NCBI GenBank assembly: GCA_002238965.1
Contig: MPNJ01000011.1
Coordinates: 62,001 to 126,000, forward strand
Origin: Nitrospinae bacterium bin107
GTDB lineage: Bacteria > UBA8248
Direction: 5' to 3'
Length of the DNA: 64,000 nucleotides
This document shows, piece after piece, positions 25,583 through 35,083 of this stretch. The stretch's first letter is position 1. Each line of letters opens with the position of its first letter. Position numbers and translations under genes: made by a program. The notes below the pieces were generated by a model. The model was not told the DNA's origin. It ran no database searches and saw only the letters and a program-made list of their open reading frames with translations.

Positions 25583-26440
25583 TTATATCGGCTCCGCATC
25601 GAGATGGGCCTTCATGGTGCGCAGGACGATGGGTATCAGGCCGGCGCGCGGGAGACCAAGGCGCTCGAAAACGAACGGGGCCGCTTCCTCGGGCGAAGCG
25701 TCGCCTCCTTTTTGAGCCGAAACCTCCCGCACCAGCCCGTCGATCTCCCTCATATACCCTGCCCCGCTCTCGATGTGGGCGTGAACCGCCTCATCGCGCG
25801 AGACGGCTCGGCTCATGGCGGAGAGCAACACTTTCACTCCTTGAAGGGCCTTCAACTTATCCAGACTTGTCAAAGTGTCCGCCACGCTCTCATAGATAGG
25901 CAGCGTACCCGGTTCGGGCAGCACGTCGCCTGAGATGAGCGCGCCGTCATCGGGGATGAAGAAAGAGAGGCTCCCCGCCGAGTGCCCCGGCGTGTGAACC
26001 ACCCGGACGTCAACGCCGCCCGGCGATATCTCATCCCCTCCTGCGATAAAGCCTGCGAGCTTCACGGGGCCGGATACCGCATCGCGCATCCTTCCCACCG
26101 GGCGGACGCTGTGCTGGTAGTCCAGGTCCTCGATCATCCGCCTCTCTGATTCTGGTCCAAGGAACTCAGGCCCTGACTTCTCCGCGATCAGGCCGTTTCC
26201 GCCGATGTGGTCGAAATGGGAGTGCGTGAGCAGGACGCGCGAAATCTCCTCGGGCTTCCTGCCGATGGATTCGACGTAGGTGAAAATATCAGGCGCGGTG
26301 GAGGCGACGCCCGTGTCGATCAGCGTGAGCGTATCGCCCGCGAGGATATAGGACGTGACGAACCTGGGGATCCGCTCGCCTGCGGGCGTCTTGATCTCGA
26401 ATTCCAGCCAGAGGCAATGCACGCGCGGCGTAATCTGCAT
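25583..26440 (-). CDS. MBL-fold metallo-hydrolase
   Basis: This 285-residue protein is of the metallo-beta-lactamase superfamily, with LLTHSHFDHIGGNGL (HxHxDH), VVHTPGHSAGSLSFF (third His) and LISGDVL (bridging Asp). It resembles glyoxalase II-like and other general hydrolases. A C-terminal helical segment (EAVHAHIESGAGYMREIDGL) is shared with that broad group. It lies 42 bases upstream of pgi on the same strand. The substrate is unknown. Confidence 0.85.
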   Translation of the reverse strand: MQITPRVHCLWLEFEIKTPAGERIPRFVTSYILAGDTLTLIDTGVASTAPDIFTYVESIGRKPEEISRVLLTHSHFDHIGGNGLIAEKSGPEFLGPESERRMIEDLDYQHSVRPVGRMRDAVSGPVKLAGFIAGGDEISPGGVDVRVVHTPGHSAGSLSFFIPDDGALISGDVLPEPGTLPIYESVADTLTSLDKLKALQGVKVLLSAMSRAVSRDEAVHAHIESGAGYMREIDGLVREVSAQKGGDASPEEAAPFVFERLGLPRAGLIPIVLRTMKAHLDAEPI

Positions 26441-26522
26441 GGAAGCATCCTAGACGATGGCGGAAAGGCGTATCGGTTCACCCGACACGGGGAATCTACC
26501 AAAACCGCAAGCCGCGCGAAAC

Positions 26523-26624
26523 GGGGCTGTTGAAAAACCCTCCTTTTTCGGGGATAGAGGAGACACTCCGCTCGACTGGAAAACCACCCCCCCCTACCCT
26601 CTCAAGGGCTTTTTCAACAGCCCC
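26523..26624. mobile_element. MITE-like element A, 102 bp
   Basis: The unit is bounded by perfect 15-base terminal inverted repeats, GGGGCTGTTGAAAAA at 26523-26537 and TTTTTCAACAGCCCC at 26610-26624. The inside is C-rich with no coding capacity. Elements B, C and D share these ends with different lengths and interiors. No transposase for them is in the window. Confidence 0.75.
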
Positions 26625-26690
26625 TGGCAAGGGGGGTTGGGGGGTTGCTCTCTTGAAAAAGCATCGCTTCGCTTGAGATTGACCTTCGCC

Positions 26691-26730
26691 TTTGATCGTC
26701 ATTCCGGCTTTCGCCGGAATGACGATCAAA
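26691..26730. repeat. REP-like palindrome
   Basis: TTTGATCGTCATTCCGGC and its exact complement flank a 4-base TTTC loop, giving 18 base pairs without mismatch. Parts of the same sequence occur at 23900, 47921 and 48041. It would form a strong hairpin in the 3' RNA of flanking genes. Confidence 0.75.
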
Positions 26731-26796
26731 AGCACATTCATCCGTAGGGGCGAGCCCTCGACTTCGCTCGCAGGCTCCGCCGTCCCCCCAACTTCC

Positions 26797-26908
26797 TCAC
26801 CCTGAGTAGCCGCCGAAGGCGGCGTATCGAAGGGCGAAATTCGCGCCCGCCGGAGAGATGCGCTCCCCATCCTTCGATACGGCGCTTACGCGCCTACTCA
26901 GGATGAGG
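26797..26908. repeat. long inverted repeat with CCTGAGTAG ends
   Basis: The left arm CCTGAGTAGCCGCCGAAGGC and following GTATCGAAGG are mirrored by CCTTCGATAC and GCGCCTACTCAGG on the right, giving a 110-base cruciform-like unit. A single left half (CACCCTGAGTAGCCGCCGAAG) recurs at about 46790-46810. The rest of the 735-base gap between 26441 and 27175 holds the MITE and REP sequences and no recognised gene. Confidence 0.65.
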
Positions 26909-27175
26909 GTTCGGGGCGCTTGTTCGGGATGAGGGCGTCAAGCGTTCTGCGAAGCCCGATGCCGCGAAGTGGGTCGATCCCGACCGACGTCCTTGCATAT
27001 CCCTTCGAATGGCGAGCGCTTTTCCGCCCCTCTTTTCCTGAAATCACGAAATCCTCATCTTTTCCTCGTCCCTATCTTGCTGTATAACGCCGCATTGCGG
27101 CGCGTTGGCCTTAAAAAAGCCCTTTTGGACAAACGCCGCGCCGCGCGCGAAAAACATTCGCCTCTGGAGAAGACG

Positions 27176-27598
27176 ATGAACACGACAGCCTTGAGCCTCA
27201 CCCTGCTCGCCGTCCTGTGCTTCGGCGTCTGGGGATTCTTCATGAAGCTGGGCCAGGAGCGCCTCGGCGCCATGCCGCACCTCATGGGAATGGGCGTCAC
27301 CACCGCCGTCGTCGTCGTGATCGCCGTTATAAGCAGGCAGTTCCCGCTTCCGCCGATGCGCCCGGAGGTCATGTGGCTGCCCGTGGTCGCCACGGTGGCC
27401 ACCCTGCTGGCCATGCTCTTCCTGGTGCTGGCGCTCGCGAAGGCGGAAGGCCAGACGGCGGGCGTGGTGGCGCTTTCGGCGCTGTATCCGGGCGTCACGG
27501 CGATTCTGGCGGCGCTGTTCCTGGGCGAGGGCTTCACGCCCGCCAAGGTGGGTGGACTCGTCTGCGCCGCCCTGGCCGCATTCCTGTTCACCCGCTAG
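27176..27598 (+). CDS. small EamA/DMT-type transporter
   Basis: This 140-residue integral membrane protein has about five hydrophobic helices (LSLTLLAVLCFGVWGFFMKL, VTTAVVVVIAVISR, WLPVVATVATLLAMLFLVLA, VVALSALYPGVTAILAALFL, GLVCAALAAFLF). It ends with the EamA repeat motif ALYPGVTAILAALFLGE. Single-domain DMT proteins work as dimers exporting small metabolites or ions. The start at 27176 follows TCTGGAGAAG; an earlier in-frame GTG would add an unlikely basic leader. It precedes hyuA by 17 bases and may be cotranscribed with it. Confidence 0.75.
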   Translation: MNTTALSLTLLAVLCFGVWGFFMKLGQERLGAMPHLMGMGVTTAVVVVIAVISRQFPLPPMRPEVMWLPVVATVATLLAMLFLVLALAKAEGQTAGVVALSALYPGVTAILAALFLGEGFTPAKVGGLVCAALAAFLFTR

Positions 27599-27615
27599 GT
27601 GAAAGCCATTAAACC

Positions 27616-29763
27616 ATGACGACCAAACGCGGACTTCGCATCGGCATCGACACGGGCGGCACGTTCACCGACGTGGTCGGCGTGCGCTCCGACACCGGCG
27701 AGGTCTTCACCACCAAGACGCCGACGACGCCCGCCGACTTCAGCGAGGGCCTCATTCAGGGCATCCGGAAAATACTGTCGGAGACCAAGGTCCGCCCCGC
27801 CATGGTGAACGGCGTATTCCACGGCACGACGGTGGCGACGAACGCCATCCTGGAGCGCCGCTTCGAGGATCTGGGGTTCATCGTCACTGGCGGGTTCCGC
27901 CATCTGCTCGAAATCGGCGGAGCGAACGGCTCGGCGAAGGCCAATTACGCCGCCTCCCTGCTCGCAAAGCCCCGCGACGCGCTGGTGCCCCCCGAGCGGG
28001 TCCGAGAGGCGAAGGAGAGAATCACCGCATCAGGTGAGGTCTTGGAATCTCTCGGTGAGCAGGACGCCCTCAGGCTCGCCAGGTGGTTCAAGGTGCAGAA
28101 GATCGGCTCCGTGGGCGTCTGCCTGCTCCACGCCTACGCGAACCCGGCGCACGAGGAATTGATTCTCGAAGCCTTCGAGCGCGAATACCCCGAATGTTTC
28201 GTGAGCATATCGAGCGAGGTGATCCCCGAACCGGGCGAATACGAGCGCGCCATCACCACCCTGCTCGATGCGTGCATCAAGCCGCGCATCAAGGCGTATA
28301 TCGAGAGCGCTTCCAAAAAAATCGAGGATACCCTGGGCGGCGCGCCCTTCATGATCATGAAGAGCAACGGGGGGGTCTCCACCGCGCGTGAGATCGCCAA
28401 GCGGCCCATCGGCACCGTGCTCTCGGGGCCTGCCGCGGGCGCGCTCTCCGCCGCCTTTCTGGGCAAACTCTCGGGGCATGAGCAGCTCATCACCCTGGAC
28501 GGGGGCGGCACCTCGACCGACATCGCCGTCATCGAGGGCGGCGAGGCCAAGCGCGCCACCCGGCACCAGCTCGATGAGTTTTACCTGAGGATGCCGATGA
28601 TCGACGTCGTCACCATCGGCACCGGCGGCGGGTCGGTCGCATGGCGAAGCCCCGAGGGGAGGCTGCGCGTGGGTCCCCGGAGCGCGGGCGCGGACCCCGG
28701 CCCCATCTGCTACGGAAAGGGCGGCGAGGAACCCACCCTCACCGACGCGAACCTGCTCTTGGCCCGCAGCCCGCTCCATCTGGCGGGCGGCGAGGTGAAG
28801 CTCAACAAGGCGCTCGCCATGAAGGCCATGCGCGGTCTGGCGCGCGAATTCGACATGAGCCCCCACGAGATGGCCTCGGGCGTGGTCGAGATAGCCGCAT
28901 GGAACCAGACCCACGCCGTGCGCCGCGCGACGGTGCAGCGGGGGATTTCTCCCAAAAACTTCGCCCTGATGGCTTTCGGCGGGTCCGGCCCCCTGACGGC
29001 GGGCCTCGTGGCCGAACTGCTCGAGATCGACACCGTCATCGTCCCGCCCTTCGCGGGCATGACGAGCGCCTTCGGGCTGGAAGTCGTCGATCTGGTAAAC
29101 GACCACGCGGCGGCGCATTATCAATCGGAAGAAAACGTCAAGCCCGAAGCCCTGGGCGACGCCTATGAAAAACTGGAAGCCCAGGCCGCGGCGGGCCTCG
29201 AAAGCGAGGGGGTCCCCGCCCACAGGCGGATGATGCGGCGCACTGCAGAAATGCGCTACCAGGGAGAGGCCACCGAGATCGAAGTCGACGTGCCCGGCGG
29301 CTACCTCACGCCGCCGGTGCTGGCGGAAGCCTTCGAGCGCTTCCACACCCTCTACCAGCGCCGCTACACCTACAACCACAAGGGCAGCCGACCGGTCGAG
29401 ATCGTGCACCTGCGCGTCACGGGGATCGGCATGACGGAACCGCCCAACCTGCCCCTCATCCCCGCGGGCGACGACAGCCCCGAAGAAGCCTACAAGGGCG
29501 CGCGCCTCGTCTGGTTCAAGGAACTGGGCGGGTTCCACGACACGCCGGTTTACTACCGGGAGCGGCTGCTCGAGGGCAACTACATCCCCGGGCCTGCGGT
29601 CGTCGAGAGCTTCGGCAGCACGACGGCGATCTTCCCCAGGCAGGAAGCCCGGGTGGACAGGTACGGAAATCTGGTGATGCGCTTTCGCTCTGAAGTCTTC
29701 GAACGCGACGAGCGCGCCGGCAGGCCGACGGGCGATCACGGCGTGGGAGCGGCCTGGACATGA
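27616..29763 (+). CDS. hyuA: hydantoinase/oxoprolinase family protein, HyuA subunit
   Basis: This 715-residue ATP-dependent hydantoinase/oxoprolinase has an acetate kinase/Hsp70-like ATPase fold. GIDTGGTFTDVV at residues 9-20 is the phosphate-1 loop, followed by VFHGTTVATNAILER; LSGPAAGALSAAFLG and TLDGGGTSTDIAVI are later nucleotide-binding elements. It forms a complex with HyuB, whose ATG overlaps this stop as ATGA. Substrates in the family include 5-oxoproline, hydantoins, N-methylhydantoin and acetone. The exact one cannot be inferred here. Confidence 0.92.
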   Translation: MTTKRGLRIGIDTGGTFTDVVGVRSDTGEVFTTKTPTTPADFSEGLIQGIRKILSETKVRPAMVNGVFHGTTVATNAILERRFEDLGFIVTGGFRHLLEIGGANGSAKANYAASLLAKPRDALVPPERVREAKERITASGEVLESLGEQDALRLARWFKVQKIGSVGVCLLHAYANPAHEELILEAFEREYPECFVSISSEVIPEPGEYERAITTLLDACIKPRIKAYIESASKKIEDTLGGAPFMIMKSNGGVSTAREIAKRPIGTVLSGPAAGALSAAFLGKLSGHEQLITLDGGGTSTDIAVIEGGEAKRATRHQLDEFYLRMPMIDVVTIGTGGGSVAWRSPEGRLRVGPRSAGADPGPICYGKGGEEPTLTDANLLLARSPLHLAGGEVKLNKALAMKAMRGLAREFDMSPHEMASGVVEIAAWNQTHAVRRATVQRGISPKNFALMAFGGSGPLTAGLVAELLEIDTVIVPPFAGMTSAFGLEVVDLVNDHAAAHYQSEENVKPEALGDAYEKLEAQAAAGLESEGVPAHRRMMRRTAEMRYQGEATEIEVDVPGGYLTPPVLAEAFERFHTLYQRRYTYNHKGSRPVEIVHLRVTGIGMTEPPNLPLIPAGDDSPEEAYKGARLVWFKELGGFHDTPVYYRERLLEGNYIPGPAVVESFGSTTAIFPRQEARVDRYGNLVMRFRSEVFERDERAGRPTGDHGVGAAWT

Positions 29764-31472
29764 ACGCAAACCCGATTGTGAGTGAAATTCTGGCTGGGGC
29801 GCTTCGCGCCATTGAAGAGGAAGTCGAAGACCTCCTCGCGCGCATCTGGCGAAGCCCCTCGCTGCGCGACGCGGGCGATTTCTCGGTCTGCCTGTTCGAC
29901 CGCTTCGGACGCGCGCTCACCGGGCGGGTGCTCGCCACCGGCCCCGCGCCCGTCATGAGCGCGTCCCCCGAAATGGCCGAGGGCGACGTTTTCCTCCACA
30001 ACGACCCCTACATGCCTCCTGCGGGCCTGGGCGAGGCAGCCGAGCTCTGCCTCACCCGCCCCCTGTTCGCGGACGGCGCGCTCATCGCCTTCTTACAAGT
30101 CAGGGGCCGCCATGACGACCTGGGCGGCGCGCTGCCCGGCGGGGCGAGCGTCGGCTCGCGAGAGAGCTATCACGAGGGGGTCCTCATTCCGCCGGTGCGG
30201 ATAGCGCGCGGCGATGAGACGGTCGAGGACATCAAGACCCTGCTCCTGCGGAACAGCCGCCAGGCCCATCACCTGGGCGATGACATCGACGCCCAACTCG
30301 GCGCGCTCCGGGTCGGCGCGGCCCGCCTCAAGGATTTGACGAGGCGATACGGCGCGGAGAACCTGACGGCGTGTTTCGCCGATCTACTGAGAGAGTGCGA
30401 ACTCGCGTTCCGCGGCCAGCTCATCCCGCAACTCCCCGAGAAGAGCTGGACGGCGCACACCGCCGTCGAAACGGACGGCTTGAACGGTCCCCACGAACTC
30501 GCGCTCACCCTCACGCGGCGAAAGGACACCCTGCATATCGAACTGGTCGCGGCGCCCCAGGCGCGCGGCCCCATCAACTGTCCCCTGGAAGGTGAAGGCG
30601 CGCAGTTCCTGACCCGCCTCATGGCCCCCATGCTGCTCCACCTGCAGGACGATATGGGCGAGACGCCCCTGAACGACGGTGCCTTGCGGGGGTTTCAGGT
30701 GCACTTGCCCGAACCCGGCACCATACTCACCCCCCGCTTTCCCGCGCCGACGGGCCTGAGAGCGCTGACGCTCGGCAAGCTGCTCTCGGCGTTCGGCGAA
30801 GCGCTCTTCGAGGCATCGGGCGGACGCACGCCCACCGGCTTCGACAATCTGCGGACGCTCAGCTTCTGGGGGCACGACGAAAAAGGCGGCTTCCACCTGC
30901 TCAGGGAAGCGCTGGGCGCAGGCGCGGGCGCGGGCATGAAAGGGGACGGGGCGTCCGCCGTTCCTCCGCTGGGTGCTACCGGCGGCATGCCCGTCGAGGT
31001 GATGGAGGCGCGCTATCCGGTGCGGGTCGAGGCGATGGGGCTGGCGCAGGATTCGGGCGGCGCGGGCGCGCGGCGCGGCGGCCTGGGCGTTTTCAGAGAC
31101 TACCGGATGCTCATCGACGGCGTATCCGCGAGCGCGGCGGGAAGTGCCGAAACAGGCCCCGCGGGCGGCCATGGCGCATCGGCCGGAAAGCCTTATGAGA
31201 TGCGCCATCGCTCGGGGAAAAAGAGCGCACAGGCCCCTGCTGTCGGCGCGTCAACGGCGTTTTCAAAAGGCGATTCGATTCGCGTCTCCACCCCCGGCGG
31301 CGGCGGATGGGGCGACCCGATGGAGCGCGACCCCGAGGATGTGCGGGCCGACGTTCTGCGCGGCTTCGTCTCGCCCAGAGCGGCGGAGTCTGCCTACGGC
31401 GTGGTTCTGGGAGGCGCGCCTGGATTCAAGATCGACGAGGAAGCCACCAGAAAACGCAGGCAAGGAGAATAA
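29760..31472 (+). CDS. hyuB: hydantoinase B/oxoprolinase family protein, HyuB subunit
   Basis: This 570-residue partner of HyuA starts inside the hyuA stop codon (ATGA overlap), so translation is coupled. Family features are the N-terminal IVSEILAGALRAIEEEVEDL, DVFLHNDPYMPPAGLGEA with conserved His-Asn-Asp-Pro, LQVRGRHDDLGGALPGG, and near the C-terminus GGLGVFRDYRML and STPGGGGWGDPMERDPE, typical of HyuB. It likely supplies the ring-opening site. The 57-residue Ala/Gly-rich stretch around residues 460-500 is of low complexity. Confidence 0.9.
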   Translation: MNANPIVSEILAGALRAIEEEVEDLLARIWRSPSLRDAGDFSVCLFDRFGRALTGRVLATGPAPVMSASPEMAEGDVFLHNDPYMPPAGLGEAAELCLTRPLFADGALIAFLQVRGRHDDLGGALPGGASVGSRESYHEGVLIPPVRIARGDETVEDIKTLLLRNSRQAHHLGDDIDAQLGALRVGAARLKDLTRRYGAENLTACFADLLRECELAFRGQLIPQLPEKSWTAHTAVETDGLNGPHELALTLTRRKDTLHIELVAAPQARGPINCPLEGEGAQFLTRLMAPMLLHLQDDMGETPLNDGALRGFQVHLPEPGTILTPRFPAPTGLRALTLGKLLSAFGEALFEASGGRTPTGFDNLRTLSFWGHDEKGGFHLLREALGAGAGAGMKGDGASAVPPLGATGGMPVEVMEARYPVRVEAMGLAQDSGGAGARRGGLGVFRDYRMLIDGVSASAAGSAETGPAGGHGASAGKPYEMRHRSGKKSAQAPAVGASTAFSKGDSIRVSTPGGGGWGDPMERDPEDVRADVLRGFVSPRAAESAYGVVLGGAPGFKIDEEATRKRRQGE

Positions 31473-31629
31473 TTACGCACTTTCTTCCTCAACCTGGTGG
31501 ATTCAAGGCGCAAAGGGCGGTAAAAACCACCGGGCGCACTTGGAGCCGCCCATCGTATCGGGTAGAATCCGCCCGCGCAGGAATCAACGAACGCCCGTAA
31601 GGCCTGAGCGAACAATTTTTATCCCCTAA

Positions 31630-32661
<1,032 letters not shown>

Positions 32662-32675
32662 GGGGCTTCAAATAA

Positions 32676-33899
32676 ATGGCGACGATCACGAGCAACATCG
32701 AAAACGGCGACCCGAAACTAGGCGTCGAGGACGTCGACGTCGCGGGCAAGCGGGTCTTCCTGCGTGTCGATTTCAACGTGCCGCTCGACGATCAGGGGCA
32801 CATCACCGACGACGCCCGCATCAGGGCGGCCCTGCCCACCATCAACTATCTGCTGGATGAGGGCGCGCGTGTCGTCATCGGCTCCCACATCGGCCGACCG
32901 AAGGGAAAGGTCGACCCGAGAAATTCCTTCGCCCCGGTCGCAAAGCGCCTGGCCAGGCTTCTGGAGAAGGAATGCCCCCTGGCGCCCACCCCCACGGGCG
33001 CAGAGACCCGGAGCATGGCGGAGGAGATGAGGCCCGGCCAGGTCCTCCTGCTGGAAAATCTCCGGTTTCACCCGGGCGAGGAGAAAAACGACGAAAAATT
33101 CGCCCGCGAACTAGCCTCTTTGGCCGATATCTACATCGGCGATGCGTTCGGCAACGCCCACCGCAACCACGCCTCGATGTCGGCGATCACGAAATTCCTG
33201 AACCCCGCCGTCGCCGGTTTCCTGATGATCAAGGAGGTCAGCTACCTGAGCGGCGCGGTGAACAACCCGATGCGCCCGGTGGTGGCGATCGTCGGGGGCG
33301 CGAAGGCGAGCGCCAAAATCGGCATCGTCGAGCGCATCCTCCCCAAGATGGACAAGATCGTCATCGGGGGCGGCATGGCGGGCACCTTCCACCGCGCGCT
33401 GGGCTATGAAATGGGAAACAGCCTGGTCGAGGAACACATGGTGGACACGGCGCGCTCAATCATCGACAAGGCGAAGGAGCTGGAGGTGAAGTTCTACCTC
33501 CCCTGCGACTACGTGATCGCGGACAAGTTCGAGGCCTCGGCGGAAACCAAGGTGGTGCCCGCGCAGGAAGTGCCGGAGGAGTGGTACGCGCTCGACATCG
33601 GACCGGCGAGCACCACCCTGTTCGGCGAGGTGCTCCAGGATGCGAAAACCATCATCTGGAACGGGCCGATGGGCGTGTTCGAGGTGGACGCCTTCTCGCG
33701 CGGCACCTACGCCATGGTGAACCACGTAGCGAATTCCTACGCGCTGACGATAGTGGGCGGCGGCGATACGGACGTGGCCGTTCACGCGGCGGGCGAGTCG
33801 CGCCGCATCTCATACATCAGCACGGGCGGCGGCGCCTTCCTGGAACTGCTCGAGGGAAAAGAACTCCCCGGCCTCGCCTGTCTCACGGACAAAAACTAA
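32676..33899 (+). CDS. pgk: phosphoglycerate kinase
   Basis: This 407-residue enzyme transfers phosphate from 1,3-bisphosphoglycerate to ADP. RVDFNVPLDDQG and the following DDARIRAALPTI form the N-domain signature, LLLENLRFHPGEEKND and GDAFGNAHRNHASM bind substrate, and the C-domain ends GGGDTDVAVHAAG and STGGGAFLELLEGKELPG. DAFGNAHRNHAS carries Asn where Thr and Ala are common. An N-terminal extension of about 20 residues precedes the conserved start (MATITSNIENGDPKLG). It follows gap by 14 bases. Confidence 0.95.
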   Translation: MATITSNIENGDPKLGVEDVDVAGKRVFLRVDFNVPLDDQGHITDDARIRAALPTINYLLDEGARVVIGSHIGRPKGKVDPRNSFAPVAKRLARLLEKECPLAPTPTGAETRSMAEEMRPGQVLLLENLRFHPGEEKNDEKFARELASLADIYIGDAFGNAHRNHASMSAITKFLNPAVAGFLMIKEVSYLSGAVNNPMRPVVAIVGGAKASAKIGIVERILPKMDKIVIGGGMAGTFHRALGYEMGNSLVEEHMVDTARSIIDKAKELEVKFYLPCDYVIADKFEASAETKVVPAQEVPEEWYALDIGPASTTLFGEVLQDAKTIIWNGPMGVFEVDAFSRGTYAMVNHVANSYALTIVGGGDTDVAVHAAGESRRISYISTGGGAFLELLEGKELPGLACLTDKN

Positions 33900-33924
33900 A
33901 TAACCAATTAAAGAGGACCTCACG

Positions 33925-34707
33925 ATGCGGCGCGCCCTCGTGGCCGGCAACTGGAAGATGAACAAGACGATTGAAGAGGCGAGAACGCTCGCGCGCGAAG
34001 TGGCCGAGGGCGTCGCAGGGGATGGACTCTCTCAAGCGGACGTCCTGCTGGGTCCTCCTTATCTCGCCCTTGCGGCGGTCGTGGAGGCGGTCTCGGGGAG
34101 CGCTGTCGGCGTCGCCGGACAGAATTGCTCCCACCAGGCCGACGGCGCTTACACCGGCGAGGTGAGCGTCTCGATGCTCCGGGATGCGGGCGCGACCCAC
34201 GTTATCCTCGGGCACAGCGAAAGGCGCGAGTTGATGGGAGAAGGCGACGGCCTCGTTGCCCGCAAGTCGAAGGCGGCCAGCGCGGGCGGCCTCACCCCCA
34301 TCATCTGCCTCGGGGAACCTTTTACGACGAGGCGGGCCGGGACGACGCTCGCTCGCATCGCCCACCAGGTCGAGCACTCGATCCAGGGCGCGTTCGGCTC
34401 CCCTCCTCCGGGGGGGTTCATCGTCGCGTATGAACCCGTGTGGGCCATCGGCACGGGCCTCACGGCCACGCCCGAACAGGCCCAGGAGACGCACGCCTTC
34501 ATCCGCGAGCGGCTCGAGGCGATTTTCGGCTTGGAATGCGCGCAGGAAACGCGTATCTTATACGGTGGCAGCGTGAAACCGGATAACGCCGCGGATTTGT
34601 TCGCACAACCCGACATCGACGGCGGCCTCATCGGCGGGGCGAGCCTGAACAGCGCAGACTTTTTGGAAATCATCCGCGCCGCGCAGATGGATTCCGCATC
34701 GACATGA
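33925..34707 (+). CDS. tpiA: triosephosphate isomerase
   Basis: This 260-residue TIM-barrel enzyme interconverts dihydroxyacetone phosphate and glyceraldehyde 3-phosphate. AGNWKMNKT carries the catalytic Lys and Asn, ILGHSERRE the electrophilic His, AYEPVWAIGTG the catalytic Glu and flexible loop 6, and LYGGSVKPDNA the phosphate loop. Length is normal. GAGGACCTCACG precedes ATG. Third gene of the gap-pgk-tpiA-secG series. Confidence 0.95.
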   Translation: MRRALVAGNWKMNKTIEEARTLAREVAEGVAGDGLSQADVLLGPPYLALAAVVEAVSGSAVGVAGQNCSHQADGAYTGEVSVSMLRDAGATHVILGHSERRELMGEGDGLVARKSKAASAGGLTPIICLGEPFTTRRAGTTLARIAHQVEHSIQGAFGSPPPGGFIVAYEPVWAIGTGLTATPEQAQETHAFIRERLEAIFGLECAQETRILYGGSVKPDNAADLFAQPDIDGGLIGGASLNSADFLEIIRAAQMDSAST

Positions 34708-34720
34708 GAAGAGTGAGAAA

Positions 34721-35038
34721 ATGACGATAGTCTTGACAGTATTGCATGTGGCCGTGGCGCTTTGCCTGATCCTCTCCGTGCTTCTCCAGGCGGGCAAAGG
34801 CGGCGGAATGGGCGCCGCCTTCGGCGGTTCGAGCGACACGATGTTCGGCACGCGGGGGCCGGTGAACTTTCTGAGCAAAGTCACGACCGGCGCCGCCGTC
34901 CTGTTCATGGTGACCTCGCTTCTGCTCACCTATATCGGCTCGCAGGGCGCCAACCAGGGCGGCTCGATAGTGCCCGCAGCACCCGTGCAGTCCGCGCCCG
35001 CACAAACTCCGAGCCCCGCCGCCCCGGAAAAGAAATAA
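34721..35038 (+). CDS. secG: preprotein translocase subunit SecG
   Basis: This 105-residue inner-membrane protein has the two hydrophobic helices of SecG (VLHVAVALCLILSVLLQAGK, then AAVLFMVTSLLLTYIGS) joined by the typical GKGGGMGAAFGGSSDTMFG loop. It is the auxiliary subunit of SecYEG. The C-terminus is Ala/Pro-rich. It follows tpiA by 13 bases, the usual genomic position. The leucyl tRNA gene often found soon after secG lies further on, beyond an inserted peptide-transporter operon. Confidence 0.92.
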   Translation: MTIVLTVLHVAVALCLILSVLLQAGKGGGMGAAFGGSSDTMFGTRGPVNFLSKVTTGAAVLFMVTSLLLTYIGSQGANQGGSIVPAAPVQSAPAQTPSPAAPEKK

Positions 35039-35083
35039 GCGGGCGAGACTGGCGCCACCGTTCGCGCGCGCTGAGGGTCGACG